A stretch of 64,000 bases of DNA from Paraconiothyrium sp. Pb-2020 (lineage: Eukaryota; Ascomycota; Dothideomycetes; Pleosporales; Didymosphaeriaceae), in contig JAJUBI010000010.1 of NCBI GenBank assembly GCA_022419385.1, positions 1 to 64,000 on the forward strand. The letters run 5' to 3'. Below are positions 54,180 to 64,000 of the stretch, piece after piece; position 1 is the stretch's first letter; every line of letters starts with the position of its first letter. Position numbers and translations under genes: made by a program. The notes under the pieces were generated by a model. It did not search any database, was not told where the DNA came from, and saw nothing but the letters and a program-made list of their open reading frames with translations.

Positions 54180-54460
54180 TATTGGCGGGTACGCCGGATG
54201 TTCCTGCACGTGTGCAGTGTTACTGAAGCGTCCTCTCGTCGCAGAGAGCTGCACGCCTCCGTCTGCGCAACGCTGCGCTTCTAAGCACTGTAACCTTTCT
54301 CCACCAAGCTGAAAACGCACCTGTATCGGAGGGGAGATGCTTCTGCATCTACGCATGCTGCCGCTGAAAACACACCCGTATTGGCGGACGACAGATGCTC
54401 CTGCACGTGAGCGGTGTCACTGGATCGCCGTCTCGTCGCGACTCTCCCCGCAAGCTGCAG
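54180..54460 (+). repeat. Imperfect direct repeats
   Basis: 54180-54254 (TATTGGCGGG...GATGTTCCTGCACGTG...CTCTCGTCGC...GCTGCACG) recurs at 54379-54460 with the same order of blocks. A shorter third copy (GCTGAAAACGCACCTG..., 54308-54347) matches the left end of the second (54364-54405). Confidence 0.75.
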
Positions 54461-55544
54461 TAAGTACGCATGCACCCCACGCGCCCTTCTAGCTCATGCC
54501 TTTACAGGCGATGCCCACTTGGGGCGGAGAGCGGGTCCACCAGAGCATGCAAGGTCGGGTGGCTGTTCCGTCACGTGTTGGCTGGGCCACCTGGGCACCT
54601 GCAATGAGAGACTGCGGGGAACTGGCGTATGCCTGCCATCAGCGGTGCAGATGCTTCATGCGATACGACAGAGGCTTCATTTCAATCAGACATCGGCGTG
54701 ACGGTTTAGATGAATTGACTCGGACACATGCGCATGGCCGACATGGTGTGGAGGTGTGCAAGGACGCGAGTGCGTGTACGAAACCCAACGTGGGCCTGTG
54801 CTACTACTACAGGACGGGACTGTACCTCATCCGATACCCTGCAGAATCCCGGGCAGTACTACTACCTCATACAAACCCTGCAGAATCCCGGACATGCGAA
54901 GCCGGGCGCATGGGGAGCCCTTCCGCTCGCCAATCAAACCTCGCTTGCGCGCATCCTCCTGCTTATCTTCTCTGCTCCCCTCCCACGCGACCACCTCGAC
55001 TCGACTTCTCATCTTTTCCTTTCGAAAACCGTCCCTCAAGCACCCAACGACCCGCCGCCGCCGCCTCCCGTCTCCCAACATGAAGAGGACGCCGATCCTT
55101 CCGTTCGGCTTCGGCTTCGGCGCCCGCCGTCGACTGCACCGAGCCGTCAACGCGCGTCGGCAACCCGAGTAGCACCTCGCATGTCCTCAAAGCCTCAATA
55201 CGATACAATCGATTCCTCGGACGCGCCCTGGCCGCCAAGTTTGCCTGCAGGGGACAGCTGCCATCCCTCTCTTCCCGCCCTTCCCCGCTGCCTTGTTCGC
55301 TCAACAGCGCTGTCATGGGCGTCAAGTCGCGCTGCACGCTCCCACGCTGCACGCATCGCAATCGGGCGTACCACAACGTCTGCATCGACACACCTTCCTC
55401 CCCGAGATACATAAATTGCGCTGCTCCCGCCGTCCGAGCATCCATCGCATTGCACTGTGCGGGTCGAATCTCCCACGACCACCAGTTTGTCGTTCAAAAC
55501 ATCCGCAACCTATACACCGTTCAAGCCAAGTCCCAGACACCAAG

Positions 55545-56511
55545 ATGAGCCCAAGCAAGGCTACGTATGTGCACACACGTGCAAGGAAACATGTCCAGCT
55601 AACAGGCGACGATAGGCGGTCCAAGTCGGCCCAAGCAGCTCCAGCCAGAGCTCCAGCCCAGTCGGTCCAAGCAGCTCCAGCCGCTCCAGCCACGCAGGCG
55701 GGTTCCATCAGCGGAGGTATGTTTTACCAGCCACTTGGGAATGTAGACTAACACAGTCAGCCCGAGCAAACAGCTTTATAGCTGCAGCCGCGCAGGTGGC
55801 GAGCCAGAATGATGGTATGTTGTACCTGCGTCTTCGAGAATGTGAACTAACAGCGCCCCAGTGCCATTCATGCCCGCCCCGCCCGCGACCACGGGGGATC
55901 CCCATCGCACTATCGAGCTCTGCTTCGCACAACACCCAAGGCATGGGTATACCGCCTTCAGTCCCCGCGCCAGCGCCAAGCTAGACACTGTGACGGCCGG
56001 GCACAACAACGAGTTGGTCGTGAGGGTAGGAGAGGTCTCGAAGATGACTTGCGCCCCAGGCCACGCTGACTATGAACACGACAACTATCTGTTGATCATC
56101 CGCGCTTGGAAGTACCAAGAGGTAGAGTACGTGCTTGGGGCTTGGTTCTACAGAAACACGGAGATCGAGGCACGCACGGGGTCCTTGGCTTCCGGCTTCC
56201 CAGCCAACAAATCCCATGTTCTGTCGTCCCATTACGATGTCTTCCTAGCATCTAGGCTTGCTGGGCCTCCGCCGTCCGACGAGCTGACCAATCTGGGTCT
56301 CGAGCCATTTCAGGACTTCCATGCGAAGGGTCTCCGGCCTCTAGAAGCCACGGACGACTCCCATTTCGCCAAATTGGTGCGTGACCTTGCGAGGCAATGG
56401 AGCCCTGTGCACGGTTCTGATGGTATCGATGATGCTGCAAGGGATGATGACGATGCCAATTCTGGCCTCTCGAGCCTCTCTACTCCCTCCTGGATCGAGA
56501 TGCTAGGTTGA
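55545..56511 (+). CDS. BAH-domain protein
   Basis: Four exons: 55545-55564, 55616-55716, 55761-55814, 55862-56511; introns of 51, 44 and 47 bp with GTATGT donors and CTAAC branch sites. Phases agree and total 275 codons. The first acceptor could also be at 55605, but only 55615 keeps the frame. The N-terminus is an Ala/Pro/Gln-rich tail (residues 10-55). The centre (about residues 105-185) reads VRVGEVSKMTCAPG...DNYLLIIRAWKYQEVEYVLGAWFYR, then HVLSSHYDVF, matching the BAH fold (V-x-V/A-W-F/Y-Y-R and E/H-V-x-x-S-x-H-x-D). BAH modules bind nucleosomes or modified histones in silencing complexes. The C-terminus is acidic (DDDDANSG). Probably nuclear; partner unknown. Confidence 0.72.
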
Positions 56512-56752
56512 GTTGTGGACATGGAGATTGCGACGGCAAGGATTCGCGCAACGCTACCTCGACATAGATAGTCATATAGTGGAAAAAGCGTTGGGCTGAC
56601 TTCTTGTTCTGTCGAGTGTTGCGTGGTGATGCCTAGGGTGCCCGTGAGTGGTCAGACTGTAGTTTCGCGCAGGACGAATCGCCACGCCTTTGAACTATTG
56701 TCGGCTATGCTCCAGAACTTGTTGAAGTGGTCGCGCAATTGAGGCGGGATAC
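56512..56752. other. Intergenic
   Basis: Short spacer after the BAH gene; nothing seen. Confidence 0.3.
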
Positions 56753-57300
56753 ATGCAACCTGCAGGTGAAGGAGCAAATGTGCCTTCCCAAGCTCGGCCG
56801 CCTTCACCTAGGCGTCGCGCCTTCCCAAACCACCGCGCTCACGAAGCTCGCGCACTCGGCAGCAGCACCAAGCGACTTTCCTATCACGACGCAACTCGAC
56901 CTCTCCAGATCCAGAGCTCCCAGCGTCTGCCCGGACTCGATCCTTCAAACGGGTATGCCAAACAGGTGCGCGATGCCGATACGATCCTTTTTGCGCACAG
57001 TTGCTGACTCGCACCTTCCAGCGTCATTACTTCCGATATGGACCCCCCGACCGACCACCCCACGGCCCCTCCCCAGGCGCCGGGACATGCTACGTTGCCC
57101 CAGAGCCGCTCGGGCATCGAGCCCCCGCCGAACACATCCATCATCGGTAGCTTCCGGCATGCGTCGTCTTTTGATCAGCAGCTTACAAAAGGATAGCCGC
57201 AGCCGTGTCAGCGTTGCCTCTCGGCCTGGAGATGTTGAGCCTGGGCGCGCCCGTTCAACCCTTTGATCCGCGTGCCAACACAAGCGCTTCTCTACCCTAG
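56753..57300 (+). CDS. Possible multi-exon hypothetical gene (unresolved)
   Basis: A first coding-like segment runs from ATG 56753 (MQPAGEGANVPSQARPP...) to about 56962, where CAG/GTGCGC could be a donor and CCTTCCAG at about 57021 an acceptor. A second (from ATG 57037, MDPPTDHPTAPPQAPG) is Pro/Ser/Thr-rich and reads to about 57195; a third (AVSALPLGLEMLSLGAPVQP) ends at TAG near 57300. The phases do not join with the splice sites I can see. Low-complexity, probably disordered protein. Confidence 0.3.
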
Positions 57301-59008
57301 ATAGCAAAGCCACGAACAGCGAGAGCGCAAGGAACGCTGAGACGTCAGGTAGACAGCGCCAGTGCTGTTGCAGGTGCTGCGTCAGGCGTTGGGAATGCAT
57401 GTACTCTTCTTCAATCATCTCGACATGTCTTTGTCCAACGTCCTCACTCCAAGATTGTGGTTGCAAGTGAAGAACTCGATCCACTTCGTGTTGTGGATCG
57501 ATCGACGCCCTCCCTCGCGTCCTGGACCCACACGTACCCGCCCGTCAGAACCTTGAATCGACTTCCGCCCAGCGCCACCAGACGTCATCTTACCCTTCTT
57601 CAACATCATAAGGTCCTCTACGACGACACTAACAATGGCCACTCGCCCGTGTGAGTGATCGCACCGTTCCACCAGGCATGGCCCAAACCCGTGCTGCTAT
57701 CGACAGCAACGACCGCGCATCCCATGCCGATTCGTACACCAGCACCGAAGGCGCGCCCGACGCCGACGTGATATCCCAAACTTGGTCACCATCCTAACGC
57801 CCAGCACGGTGACTGCGTGTCGTCTCTCGTAAAATACTGTCGCCTCATCCTCTAACGCTGGCCGAGCTAAACTCAAGACTCGCCCTGACATAGCCTGTCG
57901 ATGCGGCCCGTCTGTTGAATGCGGCACCGCTTGTGCCTGCAAGAAGATGCTAATCGCAACACATCGAACTACCTTAGTTTCGGCACTGGATCCTTGACTT
58001 GTTAGAAGCAGCGCAAAAAGCCTGCAACGGAACGGCCCGCTTCCGCTTTCCAAAAGCCACGTGACAACGCAACTTTGAAATGGGTGGTCATCGCGACGCC
58101 ATCCGCGTCCTGGGAGCCTGCGCAGGATACGGAGACCAGATGTGTCTTTCCCGGCGACGAGATCCTACGCGTCAACGCGTAGAATCCCGAGTTGGCAGTG
58201 GTCAGCAAGTCCAAACACGCTCCTTGTTCCTTTCAGAGATGTTCAGTTGCCCAGGTCCGAATCATATCCAATAAAAAGGCAATTTCCGATACCCACCATC
58301 ACCAGGGCCACGAACTAACTCGCCACGGGTGCCGAAAGACCATGTCGAGGGTAGACTTTCAGATGATATCTGGGTCAAGTTCATGCTGCGCTTCACGAAC
58401 GATGCTAGATTCTCATCTGTCGGGTCCTCGATGTCCTCCGACTTCCTCTACCTCTGGGCATAAGAAAGGCCACGTCCCGAATTCGCACATCCTGGCGATC
58501 CTGGGAAGAGCCAAAAGTGACTGGAAACGCGTACGACTGCATTCCCGACGCCATGTTTGTGGGATCATGGAAACACGGCAGATCCACGAGGTGTTATGGC
58601 GACAAAGCTGCACACGCTGGAGGCGGCCGCTTGCTGAATGCAGCGGCGAGGGCAGCGGGTTCAAAACGATCGAGCGGGCTCTCCCGTTCGGGCTGCCATG
58701 TGGGAACGCGGAGTTGGCGGGAAGAGTCCGCTTCAGAGAGTGGCCGGCAAGGGCACACTGTTCCTGGGCGTCGCAGTCGGTTCGGAACTGACGGGGGAAG
58801 CAACATTGCCATCCACGCGGCACCCCGCAAGAAATGGAGCTGCTGCATCCCAGACGGCTAGATTTGAAGAAACAGATCTTTGCGTGTAGACGAACGTATA
58901 AGATGTAGGACGAGGACAGCATTGACACAGGCAGCAGCGATGCTGATGTAGACGACTGTATCTCCGTCGCAGCGATGCCGACATGAACCGCCGTATTTCC
59001 AACGGCAG
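57301..59008. other. Coding-like fragments, no resolved gene
   Basis: Short natural-looking stretches on the plus strand: ATG 57678 (MAQTRAAIDSNDRASHADSY, 39 residues); about 58331-58461 (DHVEGRLSDDIWVKFMLRF, then FLYLWA and TAA), faintly like the start of a Ulp1-type cysteine-protease domain; and about 58517-58861. They could be exons of one gene that I cannot join, or a decayed gene. Confidence 0.25.
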
Positions 59009-59359
59009 CGAGGCGATGGCGGCGATGGCAGCAACGATATCAACAGCGAGCCTCAGGTCGACGCCTCAATCATTGATACGGGTGGTCCAGGCATGTGGGA
59101 AGTTGCCATCAACACCGACGCCGCTCTTCTTGACTCTGATGGTGTGCTGCTTGCTGTAGCACACCCCACCACCGTCCGCCATGCGATCCACGTCCCCTTA
59201 GGCCCGCAGGACGGTTGTGTATCCAATACCCCGCGTACCCTGATCGGTGTCAAGCGTCGTCGCGCCGAGCTTTCCGTATCAGACGAGCCCGTCCGTCTCC
59301 GCGACCTGAGGGGGGAGGCTGGGCTAGGATCGATGCACGCATGGCTGCTGAGAGGGTAG
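59009..59359 (+). pseudogene. 3' coding fragment of an unidentified gene
   Basis: A frame open from about 59009 to TAG 59357-59359 reads like genuine protein: GDGSNDINSEPQVDASIIDTG, then MWEVAINTDAALLDSDGVLLAV and a basic segment TLIGVKRRRAELSVSD. The likely start lies upstream in another exon or frame. Family unknown. Confidence 0.32.
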
Positions 59360-61140
59360 CGCTATCCGAAGGAGAAACTGTCCGGTGGGAGATGGAGTGC
59401 AGAGTTGAGTGTCTGCGCCACCTTCGCCCGATATCTCCGTATCCTCTCCGCCTGAATAACCGGAATCAGTCTCTGGTGTGGGCCGACGGATCGTGAGATG
59501 AGTAGTGAGATGGATGGTGGGATATAGGTGGGATGAATCATGTATGCTGGGCGTGAAACGGAGGCTAACCTCGAGTAAGTGCGCAAGTTGGAACAGATCG
59601 ATCGAGCCTCGATGTCAAAGCAAAAAGATTGAGTAGTGCCACTGTTGATGTGTATTGATAGCGGTACTCCCCACTTGCACTGAATAACCAGCACTTTATT
59701 CCCGTCTCAAATTTCCTTTCCGGAACTCGTCTTCTGTTGGATGAGATGCATCCACGCTGTAGGCAGGTAGAGCCTGATGCTTGCTGCAGCACGGTTTGGA
59801 CCGGGGCAACGCTTCTGTAAACGCGTGGGAAAAGCGAAATGTGTCAACCACAGGATAGGCCATTCTCAAGCTCAGTTTCACGCCTGGCGGGTCCTTGTGC
59901 TTCTTCTCCATCGAGTACCATGTCAGCGCCCGGGAGCGCATGGAAGTCGACAAGGTAGAGACCTCGATCCGGACGGTGGAGGAAGCGAGGCAACGACTCG
60001 ACTGGCTTCGTCGTTTTTGGAAGCTCACTGTGGATAGTCTACACGATCTATGAGCCGCGCATTACGCACGCAAGTCTCCCGCACTGTTGATGGGATACAT
60101 GTTGCGTACCACTCGATGCCTGGCAGGCTAACTCGCGGAGCGGACCGTCCCGTTTGTGCGTCCCGTTCGCCTGTAAAGGCATTCGCCACGATCACCGCTG
60201 CACCCACCTCTGCTTGACCTGCACTCTGCTGGGCGCTGACGCTTACGCACCCCACGTGCGCGATCGGCCCGACCCTACCTATCTAGCAAAGTTGGGCCTA
60301 GTACGATGGGACCACTGATTGGCCCAGGCAGGTCGTGAGCGTCTTCCATACGGCGCTCCTTGGCATGAGCCGTGACAGCTAGCAAGGCCACCGACGAGCT
60401 GCAGTCGGGTTGTCGCGGGCAATGCTGACGCTCAGAAAGGCGGTAACGGTACGCAGAGACCTGGAGTTGAGGGCGCCACGAGACGGTTCAGCGCATGCTG
60501 GCGTTTGCTCCCTCCTTGCTTTTTTGTTTCCTAATCTCCTCGCCCAGCCGGCCAACGAACGGAAGCGGTGCAGGGGTGCCGTTCCGCGACGTTGATTGGC
60601 CAACCCCGAGCGTAGATCGGTCGTGGGGTCCAGAGACGGAAAGCCACTACATGAGGCGGCGGCATTACCATCCCTCCACGAAATCTGCACGTGTACATGT
60701 GCCTTGTGACTGACTACCTGGACAATGCTTCGCAACGCATGTCCTGCTCCTGCACAACGCGGCCCACCTGGTCCAAGGCTCCATCCGTGCAATTGACTCT
60801 CCCCGTTTCACCCTCCCGTGCGCCACGGGCCCATTTCTCTCCTTCACAGAGACCGCCAGTGTCGTGGAAGATGATGTCTTGCCTGCTGCTTGGTACACTT
60901 TATCGATGTCTCTGCGCGTGAGGCTGTCCCTGGTGGAGATTGGTCTTCTTGTACGGATGGTGGGCCATATGTGCCTGTTTGCTTCGCTCGCTACCGAATG
61001 CGCGCAATTTGCTACTCATTCTTTTCTCTTTATAACCACGCGCATCCCCAGCTTCGCGCAGAAAGTGCTGCTCTCATCCGTCGTGGATCCTTTGTTACCA
61101 CCAACGCTTCTTTCCAGCCAACAGAGAGCGAGTAGACTCG
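59360..61140. other. No supported gene; palindrome copy E
   Basis: Overlapping short frames only. Copy E of the palindrome is at 60266-60298. CT-rich sequence occurs around 60780-60850. Confidence 0.33.
60266..60298 (+). repeat. Interrupted palindrome, copy E (33 bp)
   Basis: GGCCCGA ... TTGGGCC, one base shorter than the other copies and with a CCTACC spacer start. The most divergent copy. Confidence 0.6.
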
Positions 61141-61932
61141 ATGGATGTCGCCTTGATGTTGAACCCAACCGATGAGCCGTCCACGGCAACCACATCGAAA
61201 TCCCACACGGCAGTGGATGGTCCCCAAACTTTGTCAGCCGCCAGCAGCGCCTCGGTACGGAAGTACCGTCGAATAGCCCCAGCTCCATCGGCGCCGCGCA
61301 ACAGCTTTGCTGTCGTGTCCGGAGCAGCACAGAGGACGGCCACACTCCCAGGCCGTCGAGTTCATCCCCGCTCTAGTGTCCAGTCTCCATCGATTTTCCC
61401 GGGATATCATCACCGCCATGCCGCACCGACTGCCCGTCAAGCTGCTTTTCCGTACGTGCCTCCAGGCGATCCTCGCTCGATCCCAGCTCTGCCCAGTCCA
61501 TTTGGAGCTGGACGAGCGGAACGGAGGCTACCCATCCCACGAGCGGGACCATTGTCGGCAATCCATAACTATCCTCACGTCTCCCGCGTGTCGTCTGCGG
61601 CCCAGCTTCTCGACGACGACGACGTGCTGTTCTACCGCACAGCAGAATGGGCCGCGTGCGCTCGGTGCTATTCACACCAACCTCTCCTCGGCGCGCACGC
61701 GTCCGACGCTGGCAGCGCAGTTTCCCGCTCCCGCGAGTCTGCATGGCACCGGCGGATGGGAATCGGCTGCGCTGGTGGCTTGTCCGGCCATGGAGAGGAT
61801 GCCGGTATGCCCCCGCCGTCTCCGCCTTTCCCAAGGCTGGGCATGCGCTATGCGCCGGGTTTGTCGTACGGCATCGAGGACGACGATGCGATCCAGCAGC
61901 GAGAGCACCGCGGAAAGCGGCGGCGGTGCTGA
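61141..61932 (+). CDS. Hypothetical protein with basic C-terminus
   Basis: 263 residues from ATG 61141 (MDVALMLNPTDEPS). Ser/Ala/Pro/Arg-rich, with an acidic-aromatic patch LLDDDDVLFYRTAEWAACARC (residues about 158-178) and a C-terminal basic KRRR cluster after GIEDDDAIQQREHRG. Competing frames are also open for long stretches in this GC-rich DNA, but this one has the best amino-acid make-up. No domain recognised. Confidence 0.4.
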   Translation: MDVALMLNPTDEPSTATTSKSHTAVDGPQTLSAASSASVRKYRRIAPAPSAPRNSFAVVSGAAQRTATLPGRRVHPRSSVQSPSIFPGYHHRHAAPTARQAAFPYVPPGDPRSIPALPSPFGAGRAERRLPIPRAGPLSAIHNYPHVSRVSSAAQLLDDDDVLFYRTAEWAACARCYSHQPLLGAHASDAGSAVSRSRESAWHRRMGIGCAGGLSGHGEDAGMPPPSPPFPRLGMRYAPGLSYGIEDDDAIQQREHRGKRRRC

Positions 61933-63610
61933 CGTGCCGCGGTGGTGGAGGGGACGCAGTGGCCACGCCTGGCTTGCTGTGCCGTAGCATGGAGGACGAT
62001 GGGACTTGGAGGCAGTAGTAACAGCGCGCGAAGCGGGGGCGGGACAATTGTAGCGGGGGTGGGGTGTGAGGCTGCGGAGGATCACTTCGGAGGTCTTCGT
62101 TCGGTTAGTCTCGTATCAATGTAGACTAGCTTGAGGCTCTGTACGAGTATCCCGCGCACGTTGCCAAGGCGCGATTCCTCGTCATGGTGGCAACAGTCAA
62201 GGTTAAGCGCGATCCTTGCACATACCTCTGCTAAATACACTCCCTTCTTCTGAAAAAGTATTGGCATACGGTTCCCTCATCAGACATCGTTGTTTTGCTC
62301 GCCAATGCCTCCTTTCGGCCACTGATCCCTTCCGGCATTCATTTGCCACGTATTCACGTTGCAATAGGGCGTCCTGGAGTTTTACCGGCATGCGCACTCG
62401 GTGCTGGCGTTTAGCCTTACGTAACAAGGCTTTATCTCGTTGCTATCATTTAGAGCGTTGTGGCCTGAGTGTGTGGCGTGATCGCCTCGCGGGTCAGTGG
62501 AGCTGGATGGTGTGGTGTTTTGTCGTTTCGCAGAGAAGCCATCCCTAGAAAATATGGTTTTCAAAAGGCTCTCCTCACGATGTTGAGTCTAGATTAGATG
62601 CTGTAATCTTGTATAAAGAGCTGCGGCTAGAACACACAGTAGTACATCATAACGAATCACGAAAGGGACGCTGCCGTGAGTGGTCACCATCTTGGTATAA
62701 TAACTATGGATTAATCAAAGGCTTCTCAGATCGCTTCTGGCCCAGGTTAGGAAACTTCAGATTCAGATTCGGCGATCTCGTTAATAACTGTAAGTTAGAA
62801 TATGTCTGCCGAGAAGGGAAAAACAACGACTCGTATACATCCTATATGTAAAGTTGTATGGGGCGTAATGAGGTACTTGGGCGGAGTAGACGGGTGGCGG
62901 CACCAACTGTATCTAAACGGAGAGGCATTGATTTCTCTACTTCTTAATCAAGTTAGTTTATGCAGAGACTGTAGAGCTTAAGGACATAAGACGCATCAAA
63001 TTACATGGTGCTTACTAATGGGAAAGATGGAAGGGATTAGGGGCTGGATACGAAGGGTTACTTAGTTAATTATCGAGGAACAACATGCTTGTTATATAGT
63101 AGTAGGTTTCCTCACTAACCAAAGCATACAGAATTAGTTCACAATTGTATTGTTTCCATTTATACCAATAGCGCCGTAAAATCTCGTTCTCTTATTCCTA
63201 TTTTCTGATAATGTCACGCAAATCTCGCCAATTAATCCAGTAGGGATTACATAGCTAAGTACCTAGTATACACCGTCCATGCTGCTATTAGTATGGTTGC
63301 GTGAAACGAGGTCGTTCAACACGTGGGCTGACGTCGGGTGTGGTCGACGCCTTGCTCGCGTGACTATATATGGCCCAATCTGTCTTGAATCGGAAAGATC
63401 GGGCCGGGGGAGGGGAAAGGGCGGGAAAGTAGGGATACTTAAGCTGCGATATCTTTCGACCATGTAAGCAAGACGCTGTATTATGCATAATACAGACAGG
63501 AAAGAGATCTCACCATTGTCCTGCTATCGTAAAGACCTCGCCCTAACCTCAGGTACTCTTCACTGCCGCTGGAAAGAGAAGACGCTCTACATAGCGTAGC
63601 CCCGGCCGTT
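61933..63610. other. Gene-poor, palindrome copy F
   Basis: A short plus-strand frame (about 62609-62851, Tyr/Arg-rich, no ATG start) may be a fragment. 62850-63250 is A+T-richer and empty. Copy F of the palindrome is at 63372-63405. Confidence 0.33.
63372..63405 (+). repeat. 34-bp interrupted palindrome, copy F
   Basis: GGCCCAA ... TCGGGCC with a 20-bp spacer (TCTGTCTTGAATCGGAAAGA), closest to copy A in its second half. Confidence 0.78.
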
Positions 63611-63631
63611 CCTGTCCGCCACGGTTTGCTT

Positions 63632-63902
63632 CAACGTCTACTCCATCGAACGAACCATGGCGGCGCGTGGACATTCTGACCGGAGAACTCAAGTATTAGG
63701 TTAAGTGGGAAGATCACAACAACACGCACAACGTATGGCTCTCTGCCGCGAACATGATCCACACCAAGGAAATGCGACAAGATTTCGATAGCGACCACCC
63801 GCTCACCAAAGAGTAGCGCCGATTAGAGAAGAAAGCACAAGCAAGAGTGTCGCGCAAAGAGGACAAGGAGCGGCAGCTGCCGGAACGGACGCCCGAAAAA
63901 TG
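63632..63902 (+). pseudogene. Chromodomain remnant
   Basis: The plus strand reads NVYSIERTMAAR (start of a chromodomain), then a one-base shift, then DILTGELKY, TAG, VKWEDHNNTHNVWLSAANM and IHTKEMRQDFD, followed by TAG and a Lys/Arg/Glu-rich helix to TGA at 63900-63902. The Y-x-V-E-x-I...Y-x-V-K-W-E...N-x-W-L...N-M spacing is the chromodomain pattern. The first TAG sits where Leu or Trp normally stands and the frame is broken twice, so this is a relic of either a chromovirus integrase end or a chromatin gene. It is not A+T-rich, unlike the RIP island copy. Confidence 0.5.
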
Positions 63903-64000
63903 AAGAAGGTGCGAGTGTGGCATATCCAGGCCAAAGTCACCTGATTGCCTAGCAGCGGTTATAGCTACGAGACTCGCCTTTCATTTCCACCATGCAAGGG
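63903..64000. other. Window end
   Basis: Nothing supported in the last 98 bases. Confidence 0.3.

Larger units (their letters stand above)
53543..55544. other. Repeat-rich region upstream of the BAH gene
   Basis: Contains an 18-bp minisatellite and imperfect 40-90-bp direct repeats (separate entries), and CCCTGCAGAATCCCGG twice (54838 and 54881). Several overlapping frames span the repeats and are by-products. The 700 bp before 55545 are C/T-rich with a 30-codon small ORF (ATG at 55080) and others that could be upstream ORFs. Confidence 0.4.

Noticed and set aside
53832..54284. Cys-rich repeat protein (ICSASCVCS-type) read through the minisatellite
   Set aside because: The 18-bp period keeps all three frames open, and equivalent peptides appear in other frames and on the other strand. 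No start, splice or codon evidence.
35053..64000. Secondary-metabolite gene cluster
   Set aside because: No polyketide synthase, NRPS, terpene cyclase, P450 or transporter signatures were seen.

Overview
The window is the end of a linear eukaryotic chromosome, from a filamentous ascomycete and most likely a Dothideomycete-type Pezizomycotina (inference). It opens with about 100 bp of CCCTAA/TTAGGG telomere repeat. The genes I could reconstruct have short introns (44-79 bp) with GTAAGT/GTATGT-like donors, CTAAC/CTGAC-like branch points and CAG/TAG acceptors. A block of about 11.4 kb at 16.0-27.4 kb carries the A+T-rich, stop-filled signature of repeat-induced point mutation (RIP). No rRNA, tRNA, CRISPR array or prokaryotic operon was found.

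Layout. 0-6.3 kb: telomere, an ORF cut off by the telomere, an F-box gene, and two genes for predicted secreted proteins (one with deaminase-like Cys/Glu positions, one resembling a degenerate RNase T1 with a PKKT repeat). 6.3-16 kb: gene-poor, with a coiled-coil gene, a small two-exon gene and an HNH-nuclease gene broken by a TAG codon. 16-27.4 kb: RIP island containing a complete but dead Ty3/gypsy chromovirus (18124-25393) with 496-bp LTRs, a 5-bp target-site duplication and a recognisable C-terminal chromodomain. 27.4-35 kb: gene fragments, a perfect hairpin with an inverted copy 6 kb away, and a BCS1-like AAA-ATPase gene whose C-terminus is out of frame. 35-47.6 kb: a coiled-coil gene, an intact five-exon gene (549 aa) and a DUF7924-like gene. 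47.6-56.5 kb: hypothetical genes, a frame-broken gene, minisatellites and a four-exon BAH-domain gene. 56.5-64 kb: poorly resolved coding fragments, a basic-tailed ORF and the remains of a chromodomain.

No biosynthetic cluster or single pathway links these genes. The content (secreted candidates, F-box, HNH, BCS1-like ATPase, DUF7924-like, chromatin readers, RIP-damaged transposon, minisatellites, broken genes) is what is expected of fast-evolving fungal subtelomeres. The least expected signal is a 33-34-bp interrupted palindrome (GGCCCGA, about 20 bp, TCGGGCC) present six times between 37 and 63.4 kb with nearly constant internal spacing and unrelated flanks. One copy lies 108 bp upstream of the DUF7924-like start codon.

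Limits: splice models were read by eye. Genes marked below 0.5 are suggestions. Several frame breaks are single-base and could be assembly errors rather than decay.
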